A stretch of 48,558 nucleotides of DNA, from positions 1 to 48,558 of the forward strand of contig CAYYNP010000036.1 in assembly GCA_964472545.1 (NCBI GenBank), read 5' to 3'. The notes beneath the pieces were generated by a model. That model saw nothing but the letters and a program-made list of their open reading frames with translations. It was not told the origin of the DNA and did no database searches. Shown here one piece after another: positions 6,839-14,885 of the stretch. A program made the position numbers and the translations under genes. Each line of letters begins with the position of its first letter. The stretch's first letter is position 1. Source of the stretch: CAYYNP01 sp964472545. Lineage in GTDB: Bacteria > Planctomycetota > Planctomycetia > Pirellulales > Thermoguttaceae.

Positions 6839-9151
6839 GTGCTGTCGAGTCTTCGTTCCAACAAAGACGCGACTCTCGCTCCGTCGCCACAGGCCCTCTT
6901 GGAGCAACTCTTGCAAGAATCGCGAGCGCGCTGTCTTACCCGCTGGCGTGCCGCAGGGCTCTCGCGACAGGAAGCGTTGCCACTGCTGGACGATCCCGCG
7001 ATTGGTGCTCCTAGTGAGAGCCTTGCTGACCGGCTCGAGAATGAACTCGTCGTGATAACCGGCGATCTTGGACTGGGCAAGTCGCTAGTCGCTGAACGGA
7101 TTCATCAGCGGTCCGTTGCACTCGCCCAATCGGATGAGGCCGCGCCAATTCCAGTATACGTGCATGCTTCGGAGGCGGTTGATGACCTGGCGAGAACGAT
7201 TCAAGAGAAGGCCGATCCCATCGGTGATGTGCGGGAGCGGGGAGTCTCCTTCGTCGTTGACGGGGCTGATGAGGTTGATCCATCATCGGCTTATCGCATT
7301 CTTGACAACGCGCGATATGTGCATGAACTCTGGAAGTCCACATCGGGAATTGTAACGAGTCGCCGAATATCCGCATATCGCGACATCGACGAAGAGTATC
7401 AGCTAGGCGACCTCGACGAAGAGGCAGCATTCAAGCTGGCGAGTTTGGTGGCGAACACAGAAGTATGGGCATGGGCGCTGCCGCAATCAGTCGTTACATC
7501 GTGTCGACGGCCGCTGTTTGCGATTCTGTTGGGAGTCTACCGTCGCGAGCAGACTGACGCTCCCAGGAGCACGGCCCAGCTACTTCACTATCTGGCGACG
7601 CGAGCTCTGCAGAAGGTCAACAGGTCCGAGCGTGAGAGTCTACAGCAACTCTTGGAGTTCGCTGTCGACTGCACAAATCGCGGCACACTGCTGATTGCAG
7701 ACGTTGACGACAACATCGATCTGGAACCATTCGTTGACGTAGGCGTTTTGACAAGGATCGGACGGAACTTCGGATTCTCCCTTCCCGTACTATGTCAGTG
7801 GTTTGCGGCGCAAGCCCTCGCGTCCGGAAATGCGACTGGTGAGGATGTGATTGCCAGTTCGGAGAGGCTGGATAGGTGGCGTTACGCACTCGTCATCTTC
7901 ACGGGATTCAACAGCCACAAGACAGTCACTCGTGTTCTTGCGCCGATCGGGAAATTCGATCCCGGATTCGTTTCCCTTGTCATCGACGATGCGATTGAAA
8001 TGTGGGGAAGGCCAAGTGGATCCGATATGCCACCGGCAGTTGAGTGCGGACAGCGGATTCACGATGTCATGGCGTCGTTCGTGGATGGATTAGGGCCTCT
8101 CGCGAATGCCATTGCGCCAGTCGCATCTGATCGGAAGCTGTTTCAGGTTGGCGTACGCATGAGTGGCGATGGTCTGGCGGTCGGCTGGTCGCGTACTAAG
8201 ACGGAGCCAAGTGTTGTAGAAGTAGACTCCTTCAGGATTCCCCCCCATTACGAACTGCTGCACGAGTGGTCCCATATAACCTGGGCGATGCCGGCTCCGG
8301 AATCAACGTGGGCGTGGCGCTGGGTCCGCGGACACCTGGGATCCGAACTATCCGAGGTCGTGCGGAATCGTAAGCTCCCCATCGGAAATGGCATGATGCT
8401 GAAGGAGAAGATCTGGAAGGAGGCGTGCAAGATTGCCAACCAGGGTGAATTGAGCCCGAATCCCATCCCGGTGAGGCTCTTGGTCGAGCATTTGGCGAAG
8501 TACGACAAATGTCTCCAGTCGGCGCGGGCCGACATGGAAAGACAGGGCATCAAGGGAAATGTAGACGTGCTGATTTCACCGGAGGTTGACATCAACTTCG
8601 TCCGAGCCTTTGTCGCCGCATTCGATCACGCCTCGATTCTGCCGCCACACCCGACATGCGACATCGCGCCGACATCCTCCTGGGCGTGCCCGGGGTTCTC
8701 GGACGGCCAGTTGCTGGCCAGAAGCGCTAGCGTTGTCACGGGCGCGCTCAACGATTACCAGTGGCTCAGCGAAGCTGCTCTTGGCAACTTGCCGCGACGC
8801 ATGCCGTTTGCGTCACTTCTGCCCGTGCGGTTCGTCGGTTGGGTTTCTCGTGTGCCGCACGCTAGTGATAGCCACAGTCCACCGTTCATGAGCTACTACG
8901 TTGAACCACTGCCGGTGGGAAGCGAGAATTCGGCGTCGCTCCAGCTTGGGACTCCGCCAACTCAGGAGGTTGATCGAAATTGGTGGGATGCGGTGAAGAA
9001 ACTGCGGAAGTTACGAGAAGGTGCAACTTCTGGGTCCCTCATTCCATATTCTCATCGTATGATCGACGGCTTCTTCGAGGGCAACGCAACGACTACGCTT
9101 TTGTATGAGTGGATTGAGAGGGACCTTCGCGACATTTCGTGGTATCGGTAG
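6839..9151 (+). CDS. NACHT-type STAND NTPase with unrecognised C-terminal region
   Basis: This is the part after the amber codon; the first possible start is GTG 6839, inside what should be the last phosphorylase helix and without a clear ribosome binding site. Walker A is GDLGLGKS at 7061-7084. Walker B is VVDGADEVD starting at 7253, with the small residue and second acidic pair typical of NACHT. A sensor-like TSRR follows near 7355. A segment GFSLPVLCQWFAAQAL near 7770-7815 resembles the end of the NACHT winged-helix region. The remaining 440 or so residues match nothing I recognise and show no LRR, TPR or WD repeats; by position they would be the ligand sensor. NACHT proteins oligomerise on recognition and switch on the attached effector. 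Confidence 0.8.
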   Translation: MLSSLRSNKDATLAPSPQALLEQLLQESRARCLTRWRAAGLSRQEALPLLDDPAIGAPSESLADRLENELVVITGDLGLGKSLVAERIHQRSVALAQSDEAAPIPVYVHASEAVDDLARTIQEKADPIGDVRERGVSFVVDGADEVDPSSAYRILDNARYVHELWKSTSGIVTSRRISAYRDIDEEYQLGDLDEEAAFKLASLVANTEVWAWALPQSVVTSCRRPLFAILLGVYRREQTDAPRSTAQLLHYLATRALQKVNRSERESLQQLLEFAVDCTNRGTLLIADVDDNIDLEPFVDVGVLTRIGRNFGFSLPVLCQWFAAQALASGNATGEDVIASSERLDRWRYALVIFTGFNSHKTVTRVLAPIGKFDPGFVSLVIDDAIEMWGRPSGSDMPPAVECGQRIHDVMASFVDGLGPLANAIAPVASDRKLFQVGVRMSGDGLAVGWSRTKTEPSVVEVDSFRIPPHYELLHEWSHITWAMPAPESTWAWRWVRGHLGSELSEVVRNRKLPIGNGMMLKEKIWKEACKIANQGELSPNPIPVRLLVEHLAKYDKCLQSARADMERQGIKGNVDVLISPEVDINFVRAFVAAFDHASILPPHPTCDIAPTSSWACPGFSDGQLLARSASVVTGALNDYQWLSEAALGNLPRRMPFASLLPVRFVGWVSRVPHASDSHSPPFMSYYVEPLPVGSENSASLQLGTPPTQEVDRNWWDAVKKLRKLREGATSGSLIPYSHRMIDGFFEGNATTTLLYEWIERDLRDISWYR

Positions 9152-9457
9152 AAGCACCCGGCGGTTTGCCCGACGGGAGGCTCCGCCATGCGAATCAACT
9201 CATCCGGCGAAGCGTTGGTCGGCGGCACGCACAAGAGGATGCGAGCGATTGTGGGCATTGCGCTCGGGCGTTGCCGGCGAGTTGGCGTTTCCGCGAAATA
9301 GGGTTTACACACTATGCGGTCGATGCACCAAGCGCCGCCATCCCACGTCGCGGAATGTTGACCAACGCGCATCGGCGAGCGCAATTAACTAAGAAAGCGA
9401 TGACAGTCAACCCCGTGTCGAGTGGAGTTACGACGAAAGGCATCGGACGCGAAACGT
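9152..9457. other. Spacer after the NACHT gene
   Basis: No gene is supported. The plus-strand frames here lack ribosome binding sites and family features. No terminator hairpin with a T run is evident directly after the stop at 9151. Confidence 0.4.
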
Positions 9458-9686
9458 CATAACCTGTTGCTGTCACACCAGTTGGGCGACCACCGCACCA
9501 CGACCCGTCGACGTAACTCTCCGGCCGAATTGTTGACCGGCGTCGAAAAGACGCGCGTCTCCGTAAACCGTTTTCAGCAAACAGGTTACGTGGCGAGCAG
9601 AGGCATTCTTGAACGACGGCCGGCGGGGCTGCCGGGACCGGGCGTCCGATCTGCCGACGCAACCCTTTTTCCAGCAAGAGGTTACG
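9458..9686. repeat. Three copies of a CAGCAA-AGGTTACG motif with small hairpins
   Basis: The core occurs inverted at 9458-9472 (CATAACCTGTTGCTG) and direct at 9575-9590 and 9671-9686. The two direct copies sit in near-palindromes: 9562-9590 (CGTAAACC / GGTTACG) and 9658-9686 (CGCAACCC / GGTTACG), about 96 bp apart. They lie between the NACHT gene and the next operon. They could be recombination-site remnants or an intergenic repeat family; no integrase is present in the window. Confidence 0.5.
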
Positions 9687-9742
9687 GCTGGCCGCAACAC
9701 GTGCCGAGAAAGGGGCGTCAGCCGTTACTGTGGCAACTTTTC

Positions 9743-9790
9743 CCCGCCATCCTCTCTCCCAACCCCCAACCCCCAACCCCCAACTCCCCA
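9743..9790. repeat. C-rich heptad tract (G-rich on minus strand, family C)
   Basis: Several AACCCCC heptads end with the inverse of the 5848-5859 motif at 9779-9790. It begins one base after the stop codon of the minus-strand oxidoreductase, so on the coding strand it is a GGGGGTT-type tract able to form a G-quadruplex in the 3' untranslated region. Confidence 0.6.
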
Positions 9791-9791
9791 C

Positions 9792-11168
9792 TCAAAACTC
9801 CCGATCCGTCACCACGCCCGGCATCGGGATTGGGTAGTTGCCGTTTTCGTCGGACTTTAGCGGTGGCTCGGAGTCCATGGTCATCTTGTCGGCGTCGGGG
9901 GCGTATTCGTGCTGGCTGTTGAGGAACTGCTCGAAGGTGATCTCCTTGCCGGTGTGGGCGGCCATGCGGCCGAAGGAACATACCAGGCTGGCCGCGACGC
10001 CGCGCTCGGTCTCGTTGAACGGCTTGTCGCTGCGGATGGCGTCCATCAGGTCGTTCCACTCGTTCTGATACGGATTGCCCTGGTCGCCGGGGGTTTCCGA
10101 CTGCCAGGTCATTTTGTCGCGGTCGGGCTGTTGGCCGGTATAGATGCTCGAGGGCCGGCCGCAGTCGCCCGACTTCGAGGCGATCGCCGAGCCCTTGGTG
10201 CCGTGCAGGTAGCTGTTGTAGATGTTCTGGGCGCCGGACATGCAGCGGCCGTCCATCAGCAGCCGGGCGCCGTCGTCGAAGATGTATTCGACGGCGTAGG
10301 AATCGAAGTTCTGATCGACCCGATCGCCACGATAGCACCAGCCGCCGAGTGCCTGGGCCTTGACCGGCCAGGCGTTCTTCATCCAGCAGCAGTGGTCGAC
10401 CACGTGGATGTAGAAGTCGTTGAAGCAGCCGCCGCCGGCCCAGATGAAGCTGTGGAAGCGTTGGATCTGCCAGAGCAGTTCGCTGGGGCTGCCGGGCCAC
10501 TTGTCCGAGAAGGCCGAGCCGACCGGGCCCGACATGCGATACGCCCGCATGGTGACGATGTCGCCGATGGCGCCGTCGTGGACCCGCTTGGCCAGTTCTT
10601 CCAGCGCCCGGCTGTGCCGCGACATCAGTCCCACGCCCACCTTGAGGTTCTTGGCGTCGGCCTTTTCGCCCAGTGCGATCATCCGCCGCGACGTGGGGCC
10701 GTCGGCCGTGACGGGCTTTTCCATGAAGACGTGGAGGCCTTTTTCGATTGCGTAGGTGAAATGGACCCAGCGGAAGGCCAACGGAGAAGTGAAGATAGCG
10801 ACATCGCCCGGCTTGAGGCAGTCCATGGCGTCTTTGTAGCCGTCGAAGCCCACAAACCGGCGCTCCTCGGGCACGTCGATCTGGTCGCCGCACTGGCGTT
10901 TGAGGTTGTTGTAGCTGTTGGTCACTCGGCTCTCGAAGACGTCGGCCATGGCGACCAGTTTGGTGGGGCCTTGATTGACGCGCATCGCGTTGGCCGCCGC
11001 CCCGGTTCCCCGGCCGCCGCAGCCGATCAAGGCCACTTGGATCGTGTTATCTTCGGCGGCGTGGACGCTGGGAACGGCCAGGCTCGCGACGCCCGTAGCT
11101 GTGGCCACGCGGCCGGCGTTGCCCATGAACTCGCGACGAGAGGAGACGTGCTTGGTGGATTCGCTCAT
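9792..11168 (-). CDS. Gfo/Idh/MocA family oxidoreductase, Tat-exported
   Basis: The product has 458 residues. The start follows a strong AGGAGGT on the minus strand. The Tat signal is SSRREFMGNAGRVATATGVASLAVPSVHA. Then come the Rossmann motif ALIGCGGRGTGAA, the MEKPVTAD signature and a C-terminal domain with the conserved stretch GGGCFNDFYIHVVDHCCW. The protein likely binds NAD(P) and acts on a sugar or polyol in the periplasm-like compartment. It is the last gene of a probable four-gene operon, 76 bp after the VCBS gene. A second member of the same family is the first gene of that operon. Confidence 0.9.
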   Translation of the reverse strand: MSESTKHVSSRREFMGNAGRVATATGVASLAVPSVHAAEDNTIQVALIGCGGRGTGAAANAMRVNQGPTKLVAMADVFESRVTNSYNNLKRQCGDQIDVPEERRFVGFDGYKDAMDCLKPGDVAIFTSPLAFRWVHFTYAIEKGLHVFMEKPVTADGPTSRRMIALGEKADAKNLKVGVGLMSRHSRALEELAKRVHDGAIGDIVTMRAYRMSGPVGSAFSDKWPGSPSELLWQIQRFHSFIWAGGGCFNDFYIHVVDHCCWMKNAWPVKAQALGGWCYRGDRVDQNFDSYAVEYIFDDGARLLMDGRCMSGAQNIYNSYLHGTKGSAIASKSGDCGRPSSIYTGQQPDRDKMTWQSETPGDQGNPYQNEWNDLMDAIRSDKPFNETERGVAASLVCSFGRMAAHTGKEITFEQFLNSQHEYAPDADKMTMDSEPPLKSDENGNYPIPMPGVVTDREF

Positions 11169-11244
11169 GGCGGACCTCCTGATGGGTATGTTCTGAATGG
11201 TAGGGTGCTAGTGCTCCGCAGTAGCGGAGTTGATGCCGTCCAAT

Positions 11245-12438
11245 CTACTTGGTCTTGTTCTCGAACCAGACCGGCCCGCCGAACTTGCCGGTCACCACGA
11301 CGTCGAGGTCGCCGTCGCCGTCGAGATCCACGACGGGAATACTCAGTCCGGCCCCGATCCCTTCGTCGAACGAAATGACGTGCTTGATCCACGTCGGTGA
11401 CGGTCCTCGCTTCAGTTCGTACCAGTAGACGCCCAGCGGGCCGAGAGCGTCCGGGTCGCCGCCGTTGTGGGCCATGAAGCGTTTGCCGGTGAACAGGTCC
11501 AGGTCGCCGTCGTCGTCGACGTCGGCCAACGTAATCGCGTGGGCCTGGCTCCACGACTTGTCGATCTCGTGCCGCCGCCACTCGCGCCGATCGCCGTCTC
11601 GGGTCTGCTGTAGCCAGAAGATGCCGTGTCCATGGGCGCTGCTGGAGATGACGTCGGGGAGCTTGTCGGCGTTGACGTCGTAGGCGCAGATCTGCGGCGT
11701 GTGGCCGGCCACGGGATAGTCGTGGGCGCGCCACGTGCCGCGGCGGGGATCGGCCGGGGCCTCGTACCAGGTTTCCGGGCGCAGGATATCCGGGCGGCCG
11801 TCGCCGCTGAGGTCGCCCACGCCGCCGCCGTAAGGCTTCCGGTCGGACGAGACGAGATGACGGACAATCTGCGACTTGCCGTCGGCGGTCTTGGCCACTT
11901 CGTACCACACGGTCGGCGGCACGTGCGGCAGCACTTCGTCGGCTCTGCCGTCGCCGTCGACGTCGCACAGATCACCGCATTCGAAGTTGCCGCTTTCGGT
12001 GTCGACGTCGTGTTCGGACCAGACCTCGGCGCTCTTGCCCGGGTTGCGGCACCACCAGGCCTTTTTGGCAAACCAATCGCAAGCGACCACGTCGAGCCGG
12101 CCGTCACCGTCGCAATCCAAGGGCAGGTTCATAAAGTCGTGCATGTAGCCCTTGCCCTGGTCGTCGACCTTGCCGCTGAGATCGCGGATCTTCAGCGGCC
12201 TGAAATCCGGGGCGAGGTAGAGGTAGCAGCCGGCCACGACGTCGAGCTTGCCGTCGTTGTTGAAGTCGCCCACGCCGCAGGCCTCGCTGCGGTAGTTGCC
12301 CAGGCGATGGGCAACGAACTTCACCGGCGAATCGACGATCGCAGGCTCGGCGGCCGATGCGGCGTCCGGCGGCATGCCACCAAGCACTGTGAGAACGGCG
12401 ATCGGCAGAATCGTGCCCAACTTGATTTGACGGCACAT
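11245..12438 (-). CDS. Exported VCBS/FG-GAP repeat protein
   Basis: The product has 397 residues with a signal peptide (IKLGTILPIAVLTVLGGMPPDAASA). Several calcium-binding-type DxDxDG loops recur at regular spacing: DFNNDGKLD, DCDGDGRLD, DVDGDGRAD, DLSGDGRPD, DVDDDGDLD, DLDGDGDLD. They mark the blades of an integrin-alpha-like beta-propeller. GAAAGGA lies upstream of the start. Such planctomycete proteins are surface or periplasmic and their ligands are unknown. It lies between the HEAT gene and a Gfo/Idh/MocA gene on the same strand. Confidence 0.85.
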   Translation of the reverse strand: MCRQIKLGTILPIAVLTVLGGMPPDAASAAEPAIVDSPVKFVAHRLGNYRSEACGVGDFNNDGKLDVVAGCYLYLAPDFRPLKIRDLSGKVDDQGKGYMHDFMNLPLDCDGDGRLDVVACDWFAKKAWWCRNPGKSAEVWSEHDVDTESGNFECGDLCDVDGDGRADEVLPHVPPTVWYEVAKTADGKSQIVRHLVSSDRKPYGGGVGDLSGDGRPDILRPETWYEAPADPRRGTWRAHDYPVAGHTPQICAYDVNADKLPDVISSSAHGHGIFWLQQTRDGDRREWRRHEIDKSWSQAHAITLADVDDDGDLDLFTGKRFMAHNGGDPDALGPLGVYWYELKRGPSPTWIKHVISFDEGIGAGLSIPVVDLDGDGDLDVVVTGKFGGPVWFENKTK

Positions 12439-12570
12439 GACGGGTCCTTTCGTGAAAGGCTGAACGGAACGTGGACCATTCTGCTGGCAGTGGCCGAGTT
12501 CGCCAGACCTTGGCCGCGTTGGCAGGACGAACCAAAGTCTGGCGACTTCGACTACCCGGACTTGCGGCGG

Positions 12571-14811
12571 TTACTGCCCTTCAGCCTGTTGCAGCAGGGA
12601 TTTCGCCCGATCGATGACCTTGGGATCGCCGCCGGCCTCGATCACTTGCTTCATGGCGGTGGCCACGGCGGCCGGTTCGTCGGCGACGATCTTCTCGGCG
12701 ATCGCGACGGCGGCAGCGCCGGCGTCGGCACGTAGCTCGGGATCGCGCACGGCGTAGGCGGCCAGGGCCAACCCCCGCGCGGCCGGAAAGCGCTGGAGTA
12801 TCTCCATCGCCAGCTTCCTCTCCTCGACGCGTTTTGCTGCCTTGAGCGCCTCGAAGCACATATTGATCCGGTCGTCCAGCGGGACCTCGAACTGCCGAGC
12901 GATCCGCAGATAGCCGCGCAGGGCGCGAACCTGGTACTTGCTCTCGTCGGTCGTTTGGGCCAGATTCAACAGCACGGGCGCGGCGTCGGGGCCCATCCAC
13001 TCGCCGAGCAAACGGCTGCCGAGATCGCGCATCGCGTCGCCGCTGCTGCGGGCGGCCGCACCCACGCCGGCCAAGGCCTTCGGGCCGCCGACGGCAGCGG
13101 TCAGTTCCAGCAAAGCCGCCTGGTGCTCGGGCGACGCGCCGGACATCGCCCCGAGCAACTTGGTCGCCGTGGCGTCGCGGTCGGGCATCCGCGTGGCGGC
13201 GGTCAACAGGGCCTTGCGGGCGGCTGCGGCGTCGCGCTCGTCGCGAGGCTCCAGCAGGCGGGCGACTAGCGTGTCGAGCTTGTCGAAGGCGACGGTCATG
13301 CCCAACGCATCGACGGCCGCCAGACGCACCTGCTCATCGTCGCGATCGGCGGCCTCAATCAACACGGGCACGGCCGATTCGATGCCGCGCGAGCCGACGA
13401 GTTGGATCAGCACCACCAACGTCTGGCCCGACGCATCGCCAAGCCCCGCGGCGATGGCCCCATCGACCGCCTCGCCTTCGAGCTTGTCGAGGCTCTCCAG
13501 CGCCGCCGTGCCGAGTTGGCCGGAGGCTTGGGCCGTCTTCAACAGCACGGGCACGGCCGAGGCGTCGCCGATTTGTGCCAGCACACGGACCGCTGCCATG
13601 CGCGAACTGTACGAACCGTCTTCGGCGATTTCGAGCACCACCGGCAGCGCGGCCGGATGTCCTAAGTCGCCCAGGGCATAGATGAGTGGCGCCTCACGGG
13701 GATTCCCGTCGGCGATGCCTTCGCCAACGTTGAGCGTTTCCGATTCGGCCAGCACGACGGTCTTCTCTTCGCCGCCGAGCGAGTACGTAAGTGCCATTTG
13801 CTTCACGGTACCCGGGGCCGGGTCGCCCGCCAAGCTGTTCGAGGCCTCGACCGAGAGGACGTTACCGCTGATCATCGCGGCGACTTGCTGCGTGACGTCG
13901 GCCCATTGGTCGCCGGCGCCGTATCGGGCGCTCTTGATGATCAGTTCCTTGGGAGCCGGCTCGTCGGGATCGGACGCGGCGGCCTTGCGGATCTTCAGCA
14001 GTTCGGCGATCACGGCCTGGGTGACCTCGGGGGTGCCCACTTCCCGTGCCGTGAACAGACCCATGTAGAACGGCTCTCGCTCTTCCGACTGGAGTTGTTC
14101 GACCAGTAACGGCAGCCCCGCGTCGCCTCGGGCAAGGATCGCGCCGCGTGTGGCTTCGTTGATCCGCGGTTGCGGCAGATCGGCCTCGCGGACCAGGTCG
14201 TAGAGCCGTACGGCTTCGTCGGCTTCTTCGGCTGCCAGGGCGGCCTCGGCACAGAGGATCAAGCCTTCGGCCACGGCCGAGCGGACGGCTGCCGGCCCGT
14301 CGGTCAGCACCGGCTCGAGGGCTTTGGCCGCTGCGTTGCCGCCGATCTTGCCCAACGCCACGGCGGCGGCTTCGGCCACGTCGGTATCGGCGTCGCCGAG
14401 TTTCGAGGCCACCACCTCGATCGACGCCGCGTCGCCACGCACGCCGATCGAATTGAGCACGCCGATCAACAGCCGGCCTTCGAGCTTGCCCGCCGCGTCG
14501 CGCAATGCGGCGTCGGCCTCCGGAGCGGGGATCGCTTCCAGGGGGATCAGCGCCCAGGAGGCGAGTTCTTCATCGGCCAGCAGCGGCGCCAGCACGGCGA
14601 CCGCCTTGGCATCGCCGCAAAGGGTCAGCTTCTTGCAGGTGATCGCCTTGGTGGCCTTGGGGGCGTCGGAGCGCAACACCTCGATCAGTTCCTGCTGACG
14701 CTCCGCGGCGGTTGGGGCGTCGGCTGCCGTAGCCACACGCATGCCGGCCGTCGCCAACACGGCGGCGGCAAGCAACACCACGCACGCCAATTTCAGTTGT
14801 CTACTGCACAT
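12571..14811 (-). CDS. Exported HEAT-repeat protein
   Basis: The product has 746 residues. The start at 14811 follows AAGGA and gives a clean signal peptide (QLKLACVVLLAAAVLATAGMRVATAA); the longer frame to 15201 overlaps the upstream gene and is not used. The body is a run of alpha-helical HEAT/PBS-lyase-type repeats such as DVAEAAAVALGKIGG, RMAAVRVLAQIGDASAVPVLL and QVRLAAVDALG, a likely scaffold for protein binding. Planctomycetes often encode such proteins beside Gfo/Idh/MocA and DUF1080-type genes. The function is unknown. Confidence 0.85.
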   Translation of the reverse strand: MCSRQLKLACVVLLAAAVLATAGMRVATAADAPTAAERQQELIEVLRSDAPKATKAITCKKLTLCGDAKAVAVLAPLLADEELASWALIPLEAIPAPEADAALRDAAGKLEGRLLIGVLNSIGVRGDAASIEVVASKLGDADTDVAEAAAVALGKIGGNAAAKALEPVLTDGPAAVRSAVAEGLILCAEAALAAEEADEAVRLYDLVREADLPQPRINEATRGAILARGDAGLPLLVEQLQSEEREPFYMGLFTAREVGTPEVTQAVIAELLKIRKAAASDPDEPAPKELIIKSARYGAGDQWADVTQQVAAMISGNVLSVEASNSLAGDPAPGTVKQMALTYSLGGEEKTVVLAESETLNVGEGIADGNPREAPLIYALGDLGHPAALPVVLEIAEDGSYSSRMAAVRVLAQIGDASAVPVLLKTAQASGQLGTAALESLDKLEGEAVDGAIAAGLGDASGQTLVVLIQLVGSRGIESAVPVLIEAADRDDEQVRLAAVDALGMTVAFDKLDTLVARLLEPRDERDAAAARKALLTAATRMPDRDATATKLLGAMSGASPEHQAALLELTAAVGGPKALAGVGAAARSSGDAMRDLGSRLLGEWMGPDAAPVLLNLAQTTDESKYQVRALRGYLRIARQFEVPLDDRINMCFEALKAAKRVEERKLAMEILQRFPAARGLALAAYAVRDPELRADAGAAAVAIAEKIVADEPAAVATAMKQVIEAGGDPKVIDRAKSLLQQAEGQ

Positions 14812-14885
14812 CGCATGTTTCCTTGTCGTTGATTTGCGAGATTGGTCAGGTTCGTATTCGGGTCGGGTCCCTCGGGCGTGAAACA

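Larger units (their letters stand above)
6119..9151 (+). pseudogene. PNP-NACHT fusion (NLR-like immune gene) interrupted by one amber codon
   Basis: Both halves lie in one reading frame (6839 minus 6119 is a multiple of 3). Across the stop the protein would read DSDDSGG, then the TAG, then VTASKHAAAFAFQVLSSL, which is the natural end of the phosphorylase fold. The stop replaces a position that is commonly tryptophan in this family (TGG to TAG, from my memory of the family), so a single base change explains the split. Read through, the protein has about 1010 residues: effector (1-240), linker with RCLTRWRAAGLS, NACHT (about 300-560) and a C-terminal region of unknown type. It may be a recent pseudogene, a sequencing error, a suppressed stop, or two cooperating proteins. 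Base usage is less G+C-biased at third positions than in flanking genes, which suggests transfer. Confidence 0.75.

Noticed and set aside
9430..9500. Minus-strand sequence GGTGGTCGCCCAACTGGTGT resembling the 5' half of a tRNA, which would mark an integration site
   Set aside because: No matching 3' acceptor strand, anticodon stem or T-loop could be found nearby, so it is not called as a tRNA or a tRNA fragment.
9312..9791. 159-residue minus-strand frame
   Set aside because: It translates the G-rich heptads and the repeated CAGCAA-AGGTTACG motifs and has no family features.
12938..13681. Long plus-strand frame opposite the HEAT gene
   Set aside because: It is an antisense shadow caused by high GC at codon third positions; composition is Ser/Ala/Arg-rich with no motifs.
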